Origin: Escarpia spicata
Lineage: Eukaryota > Annelida > Polychaeta > Sabellida > Siboglinidae
Length of the DNA: 64,000 bases
Assembly: GCA_963995525.1 (NCBI GenBank)
Contig: OZ023217.1
Coordinates: 26,525,587-26,589,586 of the forward strand
Reading direction: 5' to 3'
The notes beneath the pieces were generated by a model. It was given only the letters and a program-made list of their open reading frames with translations. It did not search any database and had not been told where the DNA came from. Of the stretch, positions 60,101-64,000 are shown in pieces. The first letter of the stretch is position 1; each line of letters opens with the position of its first letter. The position numbers and the translations under genes were made by a program.

Positions 60101-63100
60101 GTAGTAATACGAATAATGTAATACAACAGAACATTAATAAACGAACCTTGTCATGTTATAAAATGGATCATTTTAGACACTTGGAGGAGTGGACAGTTCA
60201 CTTTATATTGGGCCAATGTTGTACACTCCAATCAGGAAGGAAGGATACTATGAAGTCATCATCACAGACATTCGTGTCAATGATCAGAGTATAAAACTTG
60301 ACTGCAAAGAGGTGAGGAATACATATACGTTCATGTAATATTCATGGGCATTACTTGAAAGCAAGTGATCACACATTTATTATTTTATATTTAATGTTTG
60401 GAGTCTCTTGAATTTCAAAACTCAATGGAAATCATATTATGTTTGTGGTTCTATTTAATTCATGAATAGCTTTCATTCTATATTATAGTCCTTGAATTTC
60501 CAATTGATAACCATCTGGATAGCCTTGACCTGTAATAACAGTTAGCTTAGTTAGTAAGTATGTTCACTTGTTTTATGGGCAGATAATAACAACTGCTCTG
60601 TCAGTCAGATGCACAATTAGCATTTCACAATACCATTGTCAAGGGTGCCAGCTATCAACCACCATCTTCAAATACTCATGCCGTGCTGGCCACTATCTAT
60701 TGATGAAAATATTTAAGCAGCAGCTGTAAGGCAGTTATTCTGTTACCATGGAGGTGTCATTGTTGCCAACAACATATCCACACATATTTCTGCTCAACAT
60801 GACATTACAAACAAGGCCTCTCTTTGCACAGTAACACAAACTCATCTCAAACTGATACAAAGTCATCTCTCTTCTCACTTTGAAGCAAACCTGTCTCTCT
60901 TCACACACTGAAACAAACTCATCTATCTATGCACACTTATCATAAACTAATCTCTGTTGACACACTGACACAAACTTATCTCTCATAGCACACTGTGAGG
61001 CTAACTCATCCATATACTCACACAGACACAAACTCATCTCTTTGTACACTTACATAAAATCATCTCTCTTTTCACTTTGATGCAAACTTGTCTCTATTCT
61101 CACACTGACACAAACTTATCTCTCATAGCACACTGTGAGGCAAACTAATCTATCTTTGCACATGGATACAAACTCATTTCTCTTCGCACACTGTCACAAA
61201 CTTAGCTCACTTCATCCAATACAAACTCATCTCTCTGCATACTGACACAAACTCATATTCTTTTACCATCATCTAAGCCCTTGTTTCCACCATCTTGTTG
61301 GTTGGTGTGTACAGACAATCGCATGATCTTGTGTGCTGCTGTTTGGCTGCCACATCACCGACTGGAAAAATTACCACTGATTGCCTGACTGGGGTGGATA
61401 TATGGGGAACTGCAATCTGCCTGAGAATAAGACTGAGCCCAGTAACTGGGGTAGTTTTCGACATTGCTTGAACATTTTCGGCTGCTCCTAACTGACACCA
61501 ACTCATTCCTATTTCATCTTGAAGTGTGAATATGTTAGCCGACTGATGCTGACCCAACTCAGTCAGCACAGACTGGTTGAATTGTGTTGGGGGGAAAAGT
61601 ATTCCAGATTTTAGCCAGTTGCTTCTGTCCAGGTTATAATATATATTATCCACCTTGCAATCAAAAGCGCAGCACATACTTGGGCAGGCACAATGTTGGC
61701 GTAGCCCGCAGCGGAGGTCGAAGGCCGACGGGATTGTCTCCTCGACGAGGGGCTGTGCTTCTCGGTGACTGCGACAATACGGACTGCTGGCTATTGTGTT
61801 GCACGGGTATTTATAGGGTGTGTGTGTGTATTGTTAGGATGTAATGTGGTTGCGCGTACTTATCTTGGGTATGCAAACTATTTACAGTGTTGCTCCGCAC
61901 TAAACCTATTTCATCTCGAACTGTGGATATGCTAGCCGACTGATGCTGACCTAACTCAGTCAGCACAGGCTGGTTGAATTGTGTTTGGGGGAAAAGTACC
62001 ACCGTATTCCAGATTTTAGCCAGTTGCTTCTGTCCAGATTATATATTATCGACCTTGCAATCATACGACTGTTCGTTTCACCTTACAACTGAGCTGTCTG
62101 TTTCATCACTGTTTTCTGGTGCTATTTTAGTATAGTTGTCACAGTTGGTGAGTTTCCCGTAACTAGTCAAGTCTATATAGATTCAGAATTAATTAGCTCA
62201 GCACATATGAATGATGGTAGTAACAGTGAACAAAGCAGCAAAGAACAGTGAAAATAATTATTTTATTACAAAGTAATACAACAAGGAAGTCTTCAACACT
62301 AAACATTAAATTAACATCTAGTCTCCTATCCTATCCTTGATTAAGTCTTCTCTATCTCACCCCGCCATATCTAGTTCTTAGCTAATGTACAAATAACAAA
62401 TACAATATATAGTACAATCGCCTGTCCTAAGATTCAAAATAATTCTAGTGCCCTCACAAATAACTGTCAAGTATTGATCCTCAAAGTCTGATTCCTCACA
62501 AACTTCATTTACTAACAACAAGTATTATATCTATCTGAAAGTACCCGGATAACAGCAGTCTCTGGTTCACCTTAATGAAGAATGTCCTTTTTGCAATGGT
62601 GCCTAGCCAACATTATAACACATAATTCGGATATCAAAGTGTCACCTCCCTCCATGTGGTTGAGCCACGTAGTCATTAACAGAGTCTGTTCGCCCCTTCT
62701 CAATGGTCCAGCAACTCCAGTTTGGCTGCGTGATCCCCTCCATTCCCTGACAGGTCAGACTGTGCTCCGGTCTCCGATCGTTGCGTTCATGATGCCATGC
62801 TGCACTGCCGCTGTACCCTGACTCAGCCGCCAATCACGTTGTCACACCCACCTTTGCTGCTATGTCCGTAGTTGACACACTTCGCTGCCCCACTCACAAT
62901 GTCCGACGATTACTGCTGATCGGGAGACTCCGGCCTGCACTGTTATGGATGTCTTCAAATGCACCTGGTTGCCAACACACCTTGGCAACCCATCACAGCC
63001 CGCACCCACCGACTCTCCCAATCGGCTTAACTGCAACACTACCGAGTCCTCTCTGTTTATATCAATTAGTGCTTCTTTGTAAAGTTTATAATTTGGTCCT

Positions 63101-63256
63101 ACATTTGTTTACCCTTTTTAGCAAATGGTCAAAGAGTGTTTCATTCTTTTTCAGTATAACTTTGACAAGACAATAGTTGATAGTGGTACAACAAATCTGA
63201 GATTCCCCAACATGGTTTACAAACATGTGGTGGAGCAAGTCAAGCAACATGCCAAG
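51008..63256 (+). CDS. Beta-secretase (BACE)-like aspartic protease, 6 exons, 3' partial
   Basis: BACE enzymes are type I membrane pepsin-family proteases that cleave ectodomains of membrane proteins in acidic compartments. CDS exons: 51008-51193, 52265-52353, 55131-55347, 58562-58696, 60177-60311, 63155-63256 (864 nt, 288 codons), all with AG/GT borders and matching phases. A hydrophobic signal peptide (VNYLLVTFAGSLVVGSLLHL) and a very short pro-region lead into GQGYYTEMLIGTPPQK. Both catalytic motifs are present: DTGSSNFAV and DSGTTNLRFP. BACE hallmarks include LPYTKGSWKGILGSDIVSL, GILGLAYSAIAR, LYTPIRKEGYYEV and LDCKE, with the Cys of QLCGT and LDCKE that form disulfides with downstream residues in vertebrate BACE. 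The rest of the catalytic lobe, the transmembrane helix and the tail should lie beyond 64000. BACE1 versus BACE2 orthology is undecided, as expected outside vertebrates. Confidence 0.93.
52265..52353 (+). CDS. BACE-like, exon 2 (first catalytic Asp)
   Basis: Acceptor TGTCTAG, 89 nt, donor GTAGGC. Encodes LNVLIDTGSSNFAVAATPH, then ADISVFFHYL plus two bases. DTGS is the first active-site motif. Confidence 0.93.
53420..54500 (+). pseudogene. L2-like LINE fragment in BACE intron 2
   Basis: Translations over changing frames give ILKYLKSITNSSMDSLQF-like and Y-R-E-N text near 53470-53530, then VVSSPRSCTRS-type block at 53770, LVKFADDTTLEGLVRNSHES (RT motif C, F-A-D-D) at about 53850, VDRLVSWCDRNNLQLNISET, KEMIVDYRKVKAPVAPF, and after a gap THPTHHLFERLPSGRQFQNL with NSFFPHAMSTL near the end (54345-54480). 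The end segment (THP.HHLFE.LPSGRR, NSFFP.A) is the typical C-terminus of L2-type LINEs also known from fish. Same strand as the host gene. Frameshifts show it is inactive. Confidence 0.88.
55131..55347 (+). CDS. BACE-like, exon 3
   Basis: Acceptor CATCCTCCAG, 217 nt, donor GTAAGT. The split Arg codon is completed. Encodes SATFVDLEKEVELPYTKGSW, GILGSDIVSL, NVTVTTNIACI, SEKFF, and HWQGILGLAYSAIAR. The YT.G.W flap region follows the BACE pattern. An additional Cys sits in NIACI. Confidence 0.95.
55605..55780 (+). repeat. Interspersed repeat beginning TTTAGTCCTTTGGCCGAAGG
   Basis: The GC-rich block at 55608-55690 (GGCCGAAGGTCCAAGGGACT, then CTGCCGTCCTCCGTCCGCC) stands out from the AT-rich intron. 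A related reversed word, CAGTCCAAAGGACTTCAGGGCC, occurs at 57743. The general form resembles repeats seen in marine invertebrates, but the family is not assigned. Confidence 0.45.
56161..56274. repeat. 38-bp tandem repeat, three copies
   Basis: CCTGTAGGTGACAAACATA begins at 56161, 56199 and 56237. The first two copies are identical and the third has a few changes. Each unit carries a short palindrome (CACCTGTAGGTG). It lies in BACE intron 3. Confidence 0.95.
56275..58561. other. BACE intron 3, no feature recognised
   Basis: No coding domain was recognised. Phrases such as TCACTGACAGTG and TGAGACAAATAC in this stretch hint at old LINE sequence on the minus strand around 56500-57300 (for instance an ATAAAGCCTTTTGCGTTGAG block), but I cannot support a domain. 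Confidence 0.35.
58562..58696 (+). CDS. BACE-like, exon 4
   Basis: Acceptor TGTTGTAG, 45 codons in phase 0, donor GTAAAT. Encodes PDPSVETFFTSMTRQL, VFSIQLCGTVDTDNQTD and STGGTM. The QLCG Cys is the first of the conserved BACE cysteines. Confidence 0.92.
60177..60311 (+). CDS. BACE-like, exon 5
   Basis: Acceptor CATTTTAG, 45 codons, donor GTGAGG. Encodes TLGGVDSSLYIGPMLYTPIR, EGYYEVIITDIRVN, and SIKLDCKE. It continues the T-G-G-T-M|x-L-G-G-V-D hairpin of aspartic proteases. Confidence 0.95.
60820..61260. repeat. Degenerate minisatellite, ACACAAACTCATCTCTCT family
   Basis: Roughly a dozen variants of CAAACTCATCTCTCT, spaced about 30-45 bp and alternating with CACACTGACA or CACACTGTGAGG words, fill this part of BACE intron 5. 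Unit length is irregular. Confidence 0.85.
61505..61670 (+). repeat. Direct repeat, copy 1 of about 165 bp
   Basis: ATTTCATCT, GCCGACTGATGCTGACC, AACTCAGTCAGCACA, GGTTGAATTGTGTT, CAGATTTTAGCCAGTTGCTT and CCTTGCAATCA occur here and again at 61907-62065 in the same order. The 235-bp spacer is GC-richer, with a palindromic CAGTCAGCA/TGCTGAC core in each copy. It could be a pair of LTR-like or SINE-like ends. Confidence 0.85.
61907..62065 (+). repeat. Direct repeat, copy 2 of about 165 bp
   Basis: Partner of 61505-61670; this copy has a short insertion (ACCACCG) before ATTCCAGATTTTAGCC. Confidence 0.85.
62070..63154. other. BACE intron 5, GC-richer unassigned segment
   Basis: 62580-63020 is notably GC-richer than its surroundings and has several short open frames on both strands, but no domain or motif that I can name. 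It may be a transposon fragment. Confidence 0.4.
63155..63256 (+). CDS. BACE-like, exon 6 (second catalytic Asp)
   Basis: Acceptor TTCTTTTTCAG, 34 codons, donor GTAAAT. Encodes YNFDKTIVDSGTTNLRFP and YKHVVEQVKQHAK. DSGT is the second active-site motif. The next exon was not found up to 64000. Confidence 0.95.
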
Positions 63257-63380
63257 GTAAATAAATATGTTTCAAGAAACAATAACAAATCTGTTGGTAC
63301 CTTTTATACAAATGTATTTCCAGAATTCCAACAGGGCAGCCATGTTAGGTAAGTTATCTTGGCTTGGGCTGGGGGTGGGG

Positions 63381-63545
63381 GCAGGGAAGACACCCATAAT
63401 CTTGTGTCACATGACACTAGTGTCTAGTAGGAGGGTTGGTGTGGGAAGATTCCCTTAATTTATGTCACATGACACTAGTGGGAGGGTTGATGTGGGAAGA
63501 CACCCATAATCTTGTGTCACATGACACTAGTGGGAGGGTTGGAAA
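63381..63545. repeat. 51-59-bp tandem repeat, three copies
   Basis: GGGAAGA begins units at 63382, 63441 and 63492. Each contains TGTCACATGACACTAGTG, itself containing the palindrome TGTCACATGACA, then GGAGGGTTGG or GGAGGGTTGATG. It is in the intron after BACE exon 6. Confidence 0.9.
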
Positions 63546-64000
63546 GAAATCTATAGCTTCATATTGGATATTTAACAAGATTTAAAGGTGCCTCCTCTAT
63601 AAGATTGATTTGGCTCATCTCATTTTCAAATAAATTTGGCAAAAAACAAACCTACCTAGTATCTGCTATAACATGCTTTTGTAAAATCATCAGACAAACT
63701 ATTATATTTAATGCAGGATCCAGAATAAATCTGAGTGATTCTCGAATTAATGCTAAATGTTGGCCCAACAATTGGCTTCAAAATAGCAAGTACCAGGTGT
63801 AACACCCAATGATAATTCTTTCAACCTTATAATTATAAGTACACACTTGTTTCAGTTCGTTACACAGGCTGCAGATATTACTTAATCTATCCAACACCAC
63901 ATGTTTAGATATCAAAGGACTGTTGAGGAAATAGCTTTAGCAAGACTGCCGTACAAAGCAGTTTTCTGCAGATTGCATTTGGACACAAAAGTCATTGTCC

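Noticed and set aside
63311..63355. Possible small extra BACE exon after exon 6 (TTTCCAG ... GTAAGT)
   Set aside because: The encoded residues (NSNRAAML-like) do not match the BACE region expected after exon 6, and the borders could be chance.

Overview
The window is animal nuclear DNA: AT-rich, multi-exon genes with GT/AG introns of 1-9 kb, and a very dense and diverse transposon load (DIRS, Gypsy, several LINE clades, hAT-type DNA elements, a foldback element, tRNA-derived SINEs). An axonemal-type dynein heavy chain beside a beta-secretase (BACE) homologue, plus DIRS elements and L2-like LINEs, suggests a non-ecdysozoan metazoan such as a mollusc, another lophotrochozoan or an invertebrate deuterostome. 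I cannot name the species.

Two host genes are supported. On the minus strand, positions 27770 to 5271 carry five exons from the N-terminal end of a dynein heavy chain. Their splice phases fit exactly (816 coding nt, 272 codons), and the gene continues past position 1. On the plus strand, 51008 to 63256 carry six exons of a BACE-like membrane aspartic protease (864 nt, 288 codons), including both catalytic motifs, DTGS and DSGT. The 3' part lies beyond position 64000. A TATA box and an ATG-free 5' UTR exon can be proposed upstream.

Almost everything else is mobile DNA in introns and in the space between the genes. 1-5 kb: LINE RNase H remnant and a tRNA-like SINE. 7.5-11.5 kb: a DIRS-type element with about 167-bp direct terminal repeats, a 99-bp tandem array, gag and RT. 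14.6-18.1 kb: a decayed, apparently uncharacterised multi-copy gene with PIN-like acidic motifs and a Cys-rich tail, interrupted by a minus-strand LINE. 19.3-22.6 kb: Gypsy pol with a polypurine tract and LTR start. 25.3-26.4 kb: LINE endonuclease/RT. 28.1-29.8 kb: second Gypsy remnant. 30-33.4 kb: a small TIR element, a SINE and a larger TIR element holding two LINE pieces. 33.7-34.5 kb: foldback element. 36.9-43.7 kb: second DIRS element, whose recombinase is interrupted by a hAT-type element (39549-43483), which itself carries a nested 977-bp element. 45.1-46.2 kb: another hAT-like candidate. 46.9-49.6 kb: an inverted second copy of the first hAT family with a perfect 8-bp target duplication. 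53.4-54.5 kb: L2-like LINE inside a BACE intron. 60.8-62.1 and 63.4 kb: minisatellites and duplicated segments.

The insertions can be ordered: DIRS, then hAT, then the 977-bp element. The second hAT copy preserves the empty site of the innermost insertion.
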